A stretch of DNA of 64,000 nt from Thermithiobacillus tepidarius DSM 3134 (GCF_000423825.1 NZ_AUIS01000003.1:232636-296635), one strand, 5' to 3'; counted from the first letter of the stretch, positions 31,791 to 41,014 are shown. Numbers and translations are program-made. Notes: a model not told the origin generated them from the letters alone.

Positions 31791-31981
31791 GATGCCTCCT
31801 GCATTCGCAGGCGACCACCCCGGCCACCCGCTCCGAAAATGGTCGCGCTTGCGAGCGCAACTGGCGATCCGACCAAAGCAGCCCTTGCCGGGCACCTGGG
31901 CAGATGCCGAAAAGTGCCTATCTTTTAGGCCAGCGAGGCTGGTCACCAGCCTGTCCGCGCCCATAACAAAAAGGGGAACAC

Positions 31982-32982
31982 ATGATCCGGCCCGTTTTTT
32001 CACCGTGCCGCTGCTGCTGGCTGCATCCCTGCACGCCCACACCGCGCCCAAGGACACGGTGCAGTTGAGCTACGCCTGGCCCGCGCACCTGGAGAGCCAA
32101 GTGGACTTCGTGTCCAGGAGCAGCAAGATCACCGGCAAGCAGGAAGAAAGCCTCGCCATGACGGGCAGCTACCGGATGCGCAGCGTGCCGGTGGCCGAGG
32201 GGCTGCGCATCGACTTCGACGAGGTGCGGGTGGACATCCAGAATACCGGCATGACCGCGCAGAAGCTGGACGATTTCCAGCGGGCCCTGCTGAAACTGAC
32301 CAGCGTCAGCCCCAGCTACATCGTCAGTCCGGCGGGCGAGTACGTTCGCACGGACGGCCTGGATAGCCTCCACGGCCGGATCAGGAGCTATTTCGACGAG
32401 ACCGTGCAGAACGCTTCGGGCGGCCGGGAGCTGCCGCCGGCTGCCCGGCAGGTGATCGAGGGGCTCATCAACTCCCTGTTTTCCAAGGAACAGCTGGAAG
32501 CCATGATTGCCGAGGACTGGAACCGCAGCGTCGGCGCCTGGGCGGGCGGCGAATTGGCGCGGGGCTCGGTGTACCGGACGAACCTCACCTCGCGGGTGCC
32601 GATGCTGAACAACGCGGCTGTCCCCATGCGGACCTCCATCCGCTATCTGGGCCGGGTGCCCTGCCATGCAGCAGACCGCGCGGTGGGCTGCGTCGAGTTG
32701 GAAATGCGCAGTCTGGCCGATTCCCAGAAACTGGCCCAGGCCATGGGCCCGTTCATGGCCCGCTTCGAGCGGTTGACGGGCAGCCAGCTGACGATCAAAT
32801 CCATGCGCGTCGACTACCGGGCCAGGCTAGTCACCGAGCCCGGCACCCTCCTGCCCCACCGCGTGGAATCCCGCAAGGTGAGCGCGATGACTATGGTCCA
32901 GGCCGGGCAGGCGCAAACCGCGCGGCAAACCGATGAGCTGCAGATGACCTACCGCTACATCCCGGCGACACCGGGTCGGTGA
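31982..32982 (+). pseudogene. Secreted hypothetical protein with a frameshift in a T6 run
   Basis: The long frame to 32982 encodes ~330 residues of a likely periplasmic protein (starting around LLLAASLHAHTAPKDTVQLS). It lacks a good in-frame start. An ATG at 31982 with AAGGGGA upstream is out of frame by one base. Adding one T to the run at 31995-32000 would give MIRPVFFTVPLLLAASLHAH, a convincing signal peptide joined to the frame. So either a 1-bp deletion inactivates the gene or the run is miscounted; an in-frame GTG at 32005 is a poor alternative. Function unknown. Confidence 0.6.
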
Positions 32983-33156
32983 GCGCAAGAACGGGATCCC
33001 ATGGCTTGCCGAGCGCGCTGCCGACGCCGCAAGCGGCATTCCAAGGGCGGAATACTACGGAACGTCATCAGCATCGCCGGCCATCTGCGGGACTGAGCGG
33101 CTGCCGGGCAGGCACCCCGCCCGCCCGGCGACACTCGGCAGCCATCGAAAAGTGCC

Positions 33157-33267
33157 TCAGAAAATCATTTTGAGCACGCCCGTAACTACCAGCAGCCCAA
33201 TCAAAAAAATGATGAAAACGGTCCAGCCGATGAATTTCAACATGCTGCCCTCCATTTTATTGATCAT
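33157..33267 (-). CDS. Tiny membrane protein (28-36 residues)
   Basis: A minus-strand ORF ends MLKFIGWTVFIIFLIGLLVV followed by TGVLKMIF and TGA at 33157. From ATG 33243 it has 28 residues and GGAGGGCAGC directly upstream; an in-frame ATG at 33267 (36 residues) also has AGAGGA. Nearly the whole protein is one membrane helix. Too short for usual gene finders; the ribosome sites and composition support it. Confidence 0.55.
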   Translation of the reverse strand: MINKMEGSMLKFIGWTVFIIFLIGLLVVTGVLKMIF

Positions 33268-33442
33268 TGTCCTCTCATCCTTCGACCCCGATTGCCCTCA
33301 TGGCGTTTCCCAGGTCCGACCAGGGTCTTAACCGGCGCGCCGCAACGTGAAAACGCTGCCTTTTATGAACCACCTCGGGATTTTGCGGGTCCACTGAGTA
33401 AAAGGCTGATTTACTCCATCAGCGGAGCAACAGGAGGGGATC

Positions 33443-33991
33443 ATGTCGATCGTGGAAGATGTGTTCAGAGGCGGGAAAGTGGCGCTGGGGCTGGCGGCGC
33501 TGACCGGAATGGCGGTCTTCAGCGGCATCGTCCTGCCGGTGGCCAAAGCCGTGCTGCAACCGGCGGCCCGGGGCCTGATCGGCGGGATGGCGGGGCGCGA
33601 CCGGCGGGCCGGCGCCAGCATGACGCAGCCGGTACCGTCAGCAGCGACGCCAGAGGCCTTCATGGGCGAGTCCGGCACCACGGCGCGCCAGCCGGCCACC
33701 GCCACCCCACCCGTGGTGGAGTTGCCGGTCGTGGAGCGGATTGCCGCCCGGCGGCCGGCAGCGGTGGAGACGGAGGCGTGGCATCCCGGCCTGCCGGACC
33801 GGCGCGTGGCTGCGAAGGCTGACCGACGGGTCGGCATCGACCGGCGCGTGGCCGCCACGCCGGCGAAGAAACGGCGCAGCCGCAAGAGCGCGCCGGAAGC
33901 GGCGTGGCACGCCGGCATGCCGGACCGCCGCACGGCGGGACATCACCGGCGCTCGGCCAGCGGCGACCGGCGGGCGGGCGCCTCCCGCTGA
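33443..33991 (+). CDS. Hypothetical protein with membrane segment and DRR-repeat tail
   Basis: Encodes 182 residues. A hydrophobic N-terminal segment (VALGLAALTGMAVFSGIVLP) is followed by an Ala/Pro linker and a long Arg-rich tail with repeated DRR (PDRRVAAKADRRVGIDRRVA; DRRTAGHHRRSASGDRRAGA). WHPGLPDRR and WHAGMPDRR form a duplicated unit. Similar DRR tails end the stress-type proteins at 45.5, 56.9 and 57.7 kb. AGGAGGGG precedes ATG 33443. Function unknown; the tail might bind nucleic acid or membranes. Confidence 0.65.
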   Translation: MSIVEDVFRGGKVALGLAALTGMAVFSGIVLPVAKAVLQPAARGLIGGMAGRDRRAGASMTQPVPSAATPEAFMGESGTTARQPATATPPVVELPVVERIAARRPAAVETEAWHPGLPDRRVAAKADRRVGIDRRVAATPAKKRRSRKSAPEAAWHAGMPDRRTAGHHRRSASGDRRAGASR

Positions 33992-34012
33992 AGCGGTGCC
34001 GCCCTCCGGCAC

Positions 34013-34429
34013 TCAGAGGTGGTAGTCGCCCGCGGCTTCGGGCTGGTAGAGCACCGCCTCGACCCGCATCGCGCGCCGGCCGCCGGGCACCTGCCACTCG
34101 ACCACCTGCCCGACGCTGGCCCCCAGCAGCGCGGCACCCATGGGTGCCAGCACCGAGATCTGCTTGCGGCCGGCATCCGCATCCTTGGGAAAGACCAGCA
34201 CGTAGTCCTCGCTCTGCCCGGTCTGCGTATCTTGGAGGCGCACCTGGGAGTTCATGGTCACCACATCCGGGCGCACGTCTCTGGGTTCCACCACGTGCGC
34301 CTGGTCGAGTTCCGCTTCCAGGCGGTCCAGGTATTCGTAGTCGCGGTCGCTGGCCGCCCGCGCCGAGCGGATCATGCCCTCCAGGCGCGCACGATCGAAT
34401 TCGGTGATGTAGATATTGCTTGCAGCCAT
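34013..34429 (-). CDS. rnk: Regulator of nucleoside diphosphate kinase, GreA/GreB C-terminal family
   Basis: Encodes 138 residues. Start NIYITEFDRARLEGMI, a coiled-coil region (YLDRLEAELDQAHVV) and a GreA/B-like C-terminal domain (VVTMNSQVRLQD; SVLAPMGAALLGASVGQVVE). Rnk binds RNA polymerase without transcript-cleavage activity. AGGAG before ATG 34429 fixes the start. Confidence 0.9.
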   Translation of the reverse strand: MAASNIYITEFDRARLEGMIRSARAASDRDYEYLDRLEAELDQAHVVEPRDVRPDVVTMNSQVRLQDTQTGQSEDYVLVFPKDADAGRKQISVLAPMGAALLGASVGQVVEWQVPGGRRAMRVEAVLYQPEAAGDYHL

Positions 34430-34766
34430 TGCCTGCTCCTTTTGTGCACGAGAAAAGCCGGAAAAAGGACGAGAATGGGGCGCCACGCACGCGCGGTCGC
34501 CCCGCTAGGAGCGCGTGGCGAGGCTCTCTTGCGGGTGGGACGGCAGACTGGAAAAACGAAAAAACAGCTTGGGTGACAACGATCGACTCGACTGGCGCTG
34601 TGCAACAAAAAACGAGTACCTGTTTAGCATCATAGGCAGCCACAGCTTACTTTACAAGCCGACTCGGGACTATCCGCCACCCGGTGGGTTGACGAACCCG
34701 GACTGGACAATCTATGTTTGCGCTCCCCAAAAAACTCTGTCTCAGGCGAGAAAAAATCCACCAGCC
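34430..34766. promoter_or_regulatory. Divergent rnk/HPP intergenic region
   Basis: 337 nt between divergent genes. A possible plus-strand promoter is TTGACG at 34689-34694 with TATGTT at 34713-34718 (18-nt spacer), about 50 nt before the HPP gene. No other gene or repeat was seen. Confidence 0.35.
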
Positions 34767-35729
34767 ATGTCGCACAAAAACCTGAAAACTCTGGCGTCCC
34801 TGCTGGGCGTGGAGTTCAGTCCGGTCAGCCACGCCGAACGGCTCATCTCCGCGCTGGGCGGCTTGCTCGGCATCCTCGGCGTGATCTGGATCAGCCAGCA
34901 TTTCGTGGGCGCCCACGCAACCGCCCTGGTCGTGGCGTCCATGGGCGCGTCCGCCGTCCTGCTTTTCGCCATGCCTCACGGCCCACTCTCGCAGCCGTGG
35001 CCGCTGGTGGGCGGCAATCTCATTTCGGCCGCCATCGGCGTGGCCTGTGCCCGCCTGGTTCCCGACGAAATGCTGGCCGGAGCGCTGTCGGTCGCCCTCG
35101 CCATCGGCGCCATGCACTATCTGCGCTGCCTGCATCCGCCCGGCGGCGCCACCGCGCTCACCGCCGTGCTGGGCGGCCCCGCGGTACACGAGCTGGGCTA
35201 CCACTACGTGCTCACGCCCGTGCTCCTGAACGTGAGCATCATCCTGCTGATCGCGATCGGCGTGAACGCCCTCTTCACTTGGCGCCGCTACCCCGCCGCC
35301 TTGGCGAAGAGCCGATCGAAGCCGGCGAATACGCCGCTCTGGCAGGGCGAACCGGAGGCCCGCTTCTCCCACGGCGACCTGGCCTATGCGCTGAGGGAGC
35401 TGGACTCCTTCATCGACATCAGCGAGGACGATCTGGCGCGCATCTATCAGCTCGCCGCCCGCCACGCCCAGCAGGCGGACAGCCTGGATCCGGAACTGAT
35501 CCGTCTGGGCGGCTTCTACAGCAACGGCCGCTACGGGGAAAGCTGGGCGGTGCGGCAGGTGATCGACGTGAACGGCACGCCCGACGCCCCGCAGGGCACC
35601 ATTGTCTACCGGGTGGTGGCCGGCAAGGGTGCCGGCCGTGCCGCCGCCTGCAGCCGGGAGGAGTTCGCCCGCTGGGCCAAGTACGAGGTCGCCAACCAGG
35701 AAGGCTCCTGGCAGCGTCTGGCGGGCTGA
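34767..35729 (+). CDS. HPP-family membrane protein with C-terminal soluble domain
   Basis: Encodes 320 residues. The N-terminal ~170 residues form the four-helix HPP domain (ALVVASMGASAVLLFAMPHG; the CLHPPGGATAL motif gives the family its name). A C-terminal ~140-residue soluble part (GDLAYALRELDSFIDISEDD) replaces the CBS pair seen in many homologues. Some HPP proteins transport nitrite, but that is not established here. Start at ATG 34767 has a weak ribosome site. Confidence 0.85.
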   Translation: MSHKNLKTLASLLGVEFSPVSHAERLISALGGLLGILGVIWISQHFVGAHATALVVASMGASAVLLFAMPHGPLSQPWPLVGGNLISAAIGVACARLVPDEMLAGALSVALAIGAMHYLRCLHPPGGATALTAVLGGPAVHELGYHYVLTPVLLNVSIILLIAIGVNALFTWRRYPAALAKSRSKPANTPLWQGEPEARFSHGDLAYALRELDSFIDISEDDLARIYQLAARHAQQADSLDPELIRLGGFYSNGRYGESWAVRQVIDVNGTPDAPQGTIVYRVVAGKGAGRAAACSREEFARWAKYEVANQEGSWQRLAG

Positions 35730-35763
35730 GCCGCCTGGCGGCATTCCCGCTTGGCCGAACCCC

Positions 35764-35823
35764 ATCGCGGGCCAGCCCGCTCCCACATGCCGGCACCGCG
35801 CGTAGGAGCGGGCTGGCCCGCGA
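35764..35823. repeat. Inverted pair of REP elements (BIME-like)
   Basis: ATCGCGGGCCAGCCCGCTCC at 35764-35783 and its exact reverse complement at 35804-35823, 20 nt apart. Each is itself palindromic (GCGGGC / GCCCGC). Lies between convergent genes, where it could act as a terminator-like hairpin. Confidence 0.85.
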
Positions 35824-35856
35824 TAACGCTGCCGCCCTCGCCGGGCGGCATTGCGC

Positions 35857-36570
35857 CTACCCCTCCCCCGGCGCCGCCAGCGCCTCCCGCAGCGTCGCCA
35901 CCAAGAGCTCCCGCAACGCCCGCCAGTGGCGCCCGCCCGCCCAGACGTGCCGCTGATTGACCTCCAGCTCGATGCCCACGTAGCGGTCCGCCGGAAAGCG
36001 TCGGCGCAGGTAGGTGGTGAAGCCGTCGGCACGGCCGGCATAGGGGTAGTTGCGGCGCACCCGCAGATCGCGCGCCCGCGCCCGCAGGATGGCCTGCCAG
36101 CGGCCGCAGAGGGCGGCCTCGCTGGGCCGCGCCGGGTCGTAGAGCAGACCGACGTCGGCGCGGCGCTCGACGCCGTCGAGCACCGGGGTGAAGCTGTGGG
36201 CGGCGATGTGCAGTACCCGACCGCCCTGCTCCAGCAGTGCGGCGACCTGCGCTTCGGCCCGCCGGCGGTAGGTCAGATAATAGCGTGCCAGAATCTCGCG
36301 GCGCACGGCGGCGGGCGCCTGCCGGGTGGCCTCGGAATAGAGGCGCGGATGGCCGATGGAGCGGTTGAGGTCGACCAGCAGGCGGCTGGTGGTGGAAACG
36401 ACCAGGGGCGCGTCCAGCGCCGCGGCCAGGTCGCGGGCCAGGCGCAGGGCGCCGGGATCGTAGCCGCGATGGCTGTGCAGCAGGGTCTCGCGGCCCTCGA
36501 AGAGCGGTCGGTAGCGCGGTGGGATGCGCTTGCCGCCGTGCTCGCAGGTGATGAGAAAACGGTCGCTCAC
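35857..36570 (-). CDS. N-formylglutamate amidohydrolase family protein
   Basis: Encodes 237 residues from GTG 36570. Motifs: LITCEHGGKRIPPRYRPLF with the catalytic-metal Glu/His, HRGYDPGALRLA, DLNRSIGHPRLYS, and HIAAHSFTPVLDG. The founding enzyme releases glutamate from N-formylglutamate; in this setting it may hydrolyse an N-acylated or gamma-linked amino acid. GTGA overlap with the upstream GCS2-type gene shows translational coupling. Last gene of a four-gene operon (39990-35857). Confidence 0.9.
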   Translation of the reverse strand: MSDRFLITCEHGGKRIPPRYRPLFEGRETLLHSHRGYDPGALRLARDLAAALDAPLVVSTTSRLLVDLNRSIGHPRLYSEATRQAPAAVRREILARYYLTYRRRAEAQVAALLEQGGRVLHIAAHSFTPVLDGVERRADVGLLYDPARPSEAALCGRWQAILRARARDLRVRRNYPYAGRADGFTTYLRRRFPADRYVGIELEVNQRHVWAGGRHWRALRELLVATLREALAAPGEG

Positions 36571-37802
36571 GGCGCCCCGGCGAAGAGCCGCCCCGCCGCC
36601 AGGCAGTCGCACAGCTCGCGGTAGACGGCCTCCAGGCGCGGCCGTTCCCAACCCGGCCCCAGGGCGCGCTGGATGCGGCGGGCGAGCGGCCCCTGATCCA
36701 GGATCACCTGCAGCGGTTCCCGCCAGACCTCCCGCTCGCCGGCGCTGCTCCACAGGGTCGCTTCAAGCAGGTGCCGCCACAGCTCCCGCGCCTCGCCGCG
36801 GCGCCCGGGGAAGCCGAGCAGCCGCAGATAGCCGGCATCCTCGATCACCGTCCGCTCGGCGTCGCGCATGCAGGCGCGCAGGATGGCCGCCAGCGCCTCG
36901 GTGCCGATGGCCTGCTGCGCGGCCAGCGGTGCCCAGCGGGCGTCATAAAGAGCCTGGATGGCGGCGGCGCTGGCGGCGGCGATGGCGAGGTCGGCCTGCG
37001 GGCACTCCTGCATGTCGATGACGCGGATCTCGATGGCGCCGCGCTCGAAATGGGCGATGGCGCCGCGGGCGTTGAGCCACTCGTGCTGCAGCACGCCGCC
37101 GGGATCGAAGGGTGCGATGTCGCGATACATAGGCGCGAGAATGCGCTCCTCATAGTCGGCGCGGCTCGTCACCGTCTCCGGGATCACCAGGCCGGTGATG
37201 GACGGGATTTGCAGGGCATTGCTGCGGTAGGCTTCCAGGCGCAAGTCCAGCAGGCCGGCGGGGCGGCCAGCGGCAATGGGCGAGCTGGCAGCCAGGGCCG
37301 GCAGGATGGGCAGCAGCAGCCGGACGGCGGCGTGCAGCCGCGCGAACTCCGCGTCATCGGCAAATGGCAGGTTGAGCTGCATGCTCTGCAGGTTGGCCCA
37401 GCCGTGCGCCCGGCAATCGAAGATGCGGTCGAAGGCCTGGTAAATCTCGGCATTGTCGTGGGGCCAGAGCCGGGTCTCGGTGCGCGGGTCCATCCACGGA
37501 TGCATGGCGCTCGGCATGAGCCGGGCGCCCTGCGCGGCGAGCAGGCCGTTGAGGTAGTCCACCTCGGCCTGGAAGGCGGGCGCGAGCGGCGCGAGCGCGG
37601 GCGCGGGCTCGGCGTTCTTGAGCTCGATGAGGTGCAACACCAACTCGTTGGACCAAGCCAACTGCCCGCGCTGCATTTCGTTGCCGCCGCCGGCAGCGCG
37701 CAGCAGCCGATCGGCGATGGGCCGCACCGCCAGGGTGCGGCGGTCCACGATCATGTATTCGAGTTCGACGCCGTAGCCGGCGAAAGCGTGCAGCGCGCTC
37801 AT
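36567..37802 (-). CDS. GCS2/YbdK-type carboxylate-amine ligase
   Basis: Encodes 411 residues of the glutamate-cysteine ligase family 2. The acidic metal motif near the start is GYGVELEYMIVD; HPWMDPRTETRLWPHDNAEI and NLQSMQLNLPFADDAEF are typical of the fold. These enzymes join a carboxylate (often the gamma-carboxyl of Glu) to an amine using ATP. Coupled by 4-nt overlaps to the ATP-grasp gene upstream and the amidohydrolase downstream. A dedicated glutathione role is unlikely given the neighbours; substrate unknown. Confidence 0.87.
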   Translation of the reverse strand: MSALHAFAGYGVELEYMIVDRRTLAVRPIADRLLRAAGGGNEMQRGQLAWSNELVLHLIELKNAEPAPALAPLAPAFQAEVDYLNGLLAAQGARLMPSAMHPWMDPRTETRLWPHDNAEIYQAFDRIFDCRAHGWANLQSMQLNLPFADDAEFARLHAAVRLLLPILPALAASSPIAAGRPAGLLDLRLEAYRSNALQIPSITGLVIPETVTSRADYEERILAPMYRDIAPFDPGGVLQHEWLNARGAIAHFERGAIEIRVIDMQECPQADLAIAAASAAAIQALYDARWAPLAAQQAIGTEALAAILRACMRDAERTVIEDAGYLRLLGFPGRRGEARELWRHLLEATLWSSAGEREVWREPLQVILDQGPLARRIQRALGPGWERPRLEAVYRELCDCLAAGRLFAGAP

Positions 37803-39268
37803 CGCGGCAGACACCGCTTGTGCGCCTCGATGCGGCGCAGGAACACGCCCATGATCTCGCGGTACAGGGCGTCCTTGAGCACGCTGTCCTCGCAGCCGGC
37901 ATCCACGCTGGGGTTGTCGTTGACCTCGATGACGTAGCAGCGGTCGCCCACCTGCTTGAGATCGACTCCGTAAAAGCCCTCGCCGATGAGATTGGCGGCC
38001 CGCAGGGCGGCCTTTACCACCTCCTCCGGCGCCTCGCCCACGGACAGGGTGCGCGCCGGTCCCTCGACCAGCTTGCGCTCCTCCTCGCGCTTGATGATCT
38101 GCCAGTGCCCAGCCGCCATGAAGTATTTGCAAACGTAGAGCGGGCGCCGGTCCAGGATGCCCACGCGCCAATCGAACTCGGTGGGCAGATACTCCTGGGC
38201 GATGATCAGCTCCGATTTTTCCAGCAGCTCGCCCGCCTTGGCGAGCATCTCCTCCGCCGACTCCACCTTCACCACGCCTTTGGAAAAGGCGCTGTCCGGC
38301 TGCTTGAGCACGCAGGGCAGCGCGATCTGGGCGGCGATCTGATGCACGTTGTCCCGGTGCACCAGCAGCGTCCGGGGCGTGGGCACGTGGTGGCGGGCCA
38401 GCAGTTCGGCCAGGTAGACCTTATTGGTGCAGCGCAGGATGGAATCCGGATCGTCGATCACCACCAGCCCCTCGGCCACCGCGCGCCGCGCAAAGCGGTA
38501 GGTATAGTGGTTCACGGCGGTGGTGTCGCGGATGAAGAGCGCATCGAACTCGGCCAAGCGGTCGAAATCCACGCGGGTAATGAACTGCACCTGCATGTCC
38601 AGGGCAACCGCGGCCTTCTCGAACTTCTGCAGGGCCTTGGCGTTGGACGGCGGCTCGGGATTGGCGGGATCATGCAGGATGGCCAGGTCGTAGCGCGGCG
38701 CGGCGCGCTTGCGCAGGCGCCGCTTGCGTCCGGCGAAATGGTCCAGGGCCGCCTCGACCACGCATTCGTGATGGGAGAGCGGGATATCGGCGGGAGCGAT
38801 GGGCTGCACGCGGCGCATGCGCCATTGGCCGTTGTGGCGATCGAAGTAGGCACGCAGCAGCGGCGCCGGCAGGAGGCTGAAAATCTGCTGGCAGAGCAGG
38901 TCGTAGCGGCCCGCCACGTTGCGGCCGAAGTAGATGCTGAGTTCGAATGCGTTCGACTTGATGGGCGCGAACAGGCGCTGGATCAGCTCGTCCAGATCCT
39001 CCGTCAGAAGCCGCACCACGTTCGGCGACTGCAGATCCTCGATGGCGCTCACGGTGGGCAGCGGATCGTGGCCGCGGGCCTCGGCCAGCAGCGAGACGTA
39101 ATAGCCGAAGCTCTGGTAGCGGTAACGGCTGCACAGGTTGAACACCTTGGCATCGCGGTCCTCGCCGAAGGCGGGGTCGGTCAGATAGGCCCGCGCCGAC
39201 ACGACGGTCACACCGGGAATGTCGATGGCCCAGTCGCCGGGATCGCTGACGACGAAGAGCAGGCTCAT
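37799..39268 (-). CDS. RimK-like ATP-grasp ligase with N-terminal RimK-associated domain
   Basis: Encodes 489 residues. The N-terminal ~200 residues resemble the RimK-like ATP-grasp N-terminal domain (VFNLCSRYRYQSFGYYVSLL). The C-terminal half is an ATP-grasp: TNKVYLAELLARHHVPTPRT, LPCVLKQPDSAFSKGVVKV with the ATP Lys, and GVDLKQVGD...VIEVNDNPS with the Mg2+ Glu/Asn. RimK-type enzymes add glutamate or other amino acids to peptides or proteins. ATGA overlaps at both ends place it mid-operon between a C39-like peptidase and a GCS2 ligase. Substrate unknown. Confidence 0.9.
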   Translation of the reverse strand: MSLLFVVSDPGDWAIDIPGVTVVSARAYLTDPAFGEDRDAKVFNLCSRYRYQSFGYYVSLLAEARGHDPLPTVSAIEDLQSPNVVRLLTEDLDELIQRLFAPIKSNAFELSIYFGRNVAGRYDLLCQQIFSLLPAPLLRAYFDRHNGQWRMRRVQPIAPADIPLSHHECVVEAALDHFAGRKRRLRKRAAPRYDLAILHDPANPEPPSNAKALQKFEKAAVALDMQVQFITRVDFDRLAEFDALFIRDTTAVNHYTYRFARRAVAEGLVVIDDPDSILRCTNKVYLAELLARHHVPTPRTLLVHRDNVHQIAAQIALPCVLKQPDSAFSKGVVKVESAEEMLAKAGELLEKSELIIAQEYLPTEFDWRVGILDRRPLYVCKYFMAAGHWQIIKREEERKLVEGPARTLSVGEAPEEVVKAALRAANLIGEGFYGVDLKQVGDRCYVIEVNDNPSVDAGCEDSVLKDALYREIMGVFLRRIEAHKRCLPR

Positions 39269-39990
39269 GCACGCCCCGGCCGGCGCGGATGGATGACCAA
39301 CAGGTTGGCATCGTGGGTGACGATGCCCAGCAGCACGGCGTCGACCACCCGATCGATGTTGATCCAGTACTCATGCGCCGGACCATAGGGGTGCGGCCCG
39401 TAGGGATCGACCACCAGCAGGGTGCGCTCCGGCCGGTTGTAGCCGGCAATCACCACGAAATGCCCGGCCGGCAGGCCGCGCACGTCGTCCGCCTCGTCGT
39501 TCGGCCCGTATTCCCGCGCGGTGCGGTAGAGATAAGTGGAGCTCAGGCCGGTGAGGATCGGCAGACCCCGGCGCAGCAGGCCGCGGATCAGATGACGCGA
39601 CAGATCCACCAGCCGCAGCCGCCCGCCGAGGCCCAGGAACTCCAGATAGCCCTCGGTGGCGTGGTGCAGCCGCGGATCGCTCTTCAGCTCGCGCTGGCGG
39701 CGCAGGCGCTCGGCGATGTCCACCCCGGGCCGCGCGAACCAGGTGGGGTCGAACACCGTGAGATTGTAGGTGTAGATGGTGGCCTGATAGCCTTTGCGCA
39801 GGGCGTCGCAGGCCAGGAACACGGCGAAGGTGCCGCCGTGCTCGAGCCTGCGGGTGCGGGGAATGACGGCCTCCAGCGCCTCCTCCTCGCCCCAGTAGCG
39901 GTACAGGGCATGCAGGCAGGTGGGGCCGCAGGTGGTTTCGTCCGGCTGCGGCAGGATCTTGACCGGCAGGCGCAAGGTGGTCGGCAGCAT
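39265..39990 (-). CDS. C39-like cysteine peptidase
   Basis: Encodes 241 residues. Catalytic Cys in PDETTCGPTCLHALYRY near residue 17, His in AGHFVVIAGYN, and Asp in LVVDPYGPH make the papain-like C39 triad. C39 peptidases cleave bacteriocin leaders after double-Gly; this one lacks the ABC transporter and signal peptide, so it may act on a cytosolic peptide. AGGAGG at 40001-40006 supports ATG 39990; a nearer GTG at 39999 is too close. First gene of the amidoligase operon, divergent from nothing; nhaR lies upstream in the same direction. Confidence 0.85.
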   Translation of the reverse strand: MLPTTLRLPVKILPQPDETTCGPTCLHALYRYWGEEEALEAVIPRTRRLEHGGTFAVFLACDALRKGYQATIYTYNLTVFDPTWFARPGVDIAERLRRQRELKSDPRLHHATEGYLEFLGLGGRLRLVDLSRHLIRGLLRRGLPILTGLSSTYLYRTAREYGPNDEADDVRGLPAGHFVVIAGYNRPERTLLVVDPYGPHPYGPAHEYWINIDRVVDAVLLGIVTHDANLLVIHPRRPGRA

Positions 39991-40078
39991 GGATGGCACA
40001 CCTCCTCAAAATGAAGCTGACTTGATGATGCCGCAACGGCACCGGAAAAACCTCCTCCCTTTGGATACTTCCCCGTGC

Positions 40079-41014
40079 TCAGGCCGTTGCCTTGACGCAA
40101 GCGGCCTTGCGGGCTTTGGTGAAGACCTCCAGGCGGGCGGCCTCGCTGACCGCCACCACCGCCGGATGGCGCAGGCGCCGCTCCGCGGAAATGGCGTAGA
40201 AGCGCTCGCGCACCCGCTCGCTGCGGCCGATCGGCTCCACTGCCGCGTTGCGCATGATGTCCTGCTCGATCACGCTGGGGGCGATGAAGATGCCCACGCC
40301 CGCATGGCCGAAAGCGGTCATCAGCGCACTGTCCTCGAACTCGCCGGCGATGCGCGGCCGGATGTTCAACTGGTCCAGCCATTGCATCAGGGCGCCGCGC
40401 AGGGCGGTGTTGGTGGCCGGCAGCAGCATCGGCGCCTCGCTCAGGGACTCGGGAAAACGCTCCCGGTAGCGGGCGGCCAGGTCGCGGGCGGCGAAAAAGG
40501 TGATGCCGCATTCGCCGAGCAGGTGGTTGAAGGCGCGCACGTTGGCCGTGGGGCTGAGCGGCGTATCGGCCAACACCATGTCCAGCTTGTGCACGGCGAT
40601 GTCGGCCAGGAGATGGTCCAGCTTGCCTTCCCGGCAGACGATGCGCACCGGCTCGGGCAGGTGCAGGGCCGGCTCCAGCAGGCGGTAGGCCACCATCTTG
40701 GGCACCACGTCCACGATGCCGACGGTGAACTCCAGCGGCTGCCCGCTCACGCGTCCCTGCAGCACGTCCTCCATCTCCGCGCCCAGGCGGAAGATGTCGT
40801 CGGCGTAGTTGAAGGCCAGCCGACCCATGTCGGTAAGCACCAGATTGCGGCCGGAGCGGGTGAAAAGCTTGCCCCCCAGCGAGTCCTCCAGCACCCGCAG
40901 CTGACCGCTGATGGTCTGCGGGGTCAAGTGCAGGATCTCGCTGGCACGGGCGATGCCGCCTTCCTTGGCCACCGTCCAGAAATAATACAAATGGTTGTAA
41001 TTCAATCCTCTCAC
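40079..41014 (-). CDS. nhaR: LysR-family activator NhaR
   Basis: Encodes 311 residues. The start LNYNHLYYFWTVAKEGGIAR and HTH EILHLTPQTISGQLRVLE are characteristic of NhaR, the Na+/Li+-responsive activator. A periplasmic-binding-like effector domain follows. Start codon is GTG (41014) with AAAGG 8 nt upstream. It may control the amidoligase operon 88 nt downstream, or genes elsewhere; no nhaA is in the window. Divergent from htpX across an AT-rich 196-nt gap. Confidence 0.88.
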   Translation of the reverse strand: MRGLNYNHLYYFWTVAKEGGIARASEILHLTPQTISGQLRVLEDSLGGKLFTRSGRNLVLTDMGRLAFNYADDIFRLGAEMEDVLQGRVSGQPLEFTVGIVDVVPKMVAYRLLEPALHLPEPVRIVCREGKLDHLLADIAVHKLDMVLADTPLSPTANVRAFNHLLGECGITFFAARDLAARYRERFPESLSEAPMLLPATNTALRGALMQWLDQLNIRPRIAGEFEDSALMTAFGHAGVGIFIAPSVIEQDIMRNAAVEPIGRSERVRERFYAISAERRLRHPAVVAVSEAARLEVFTKARKAACVKATA

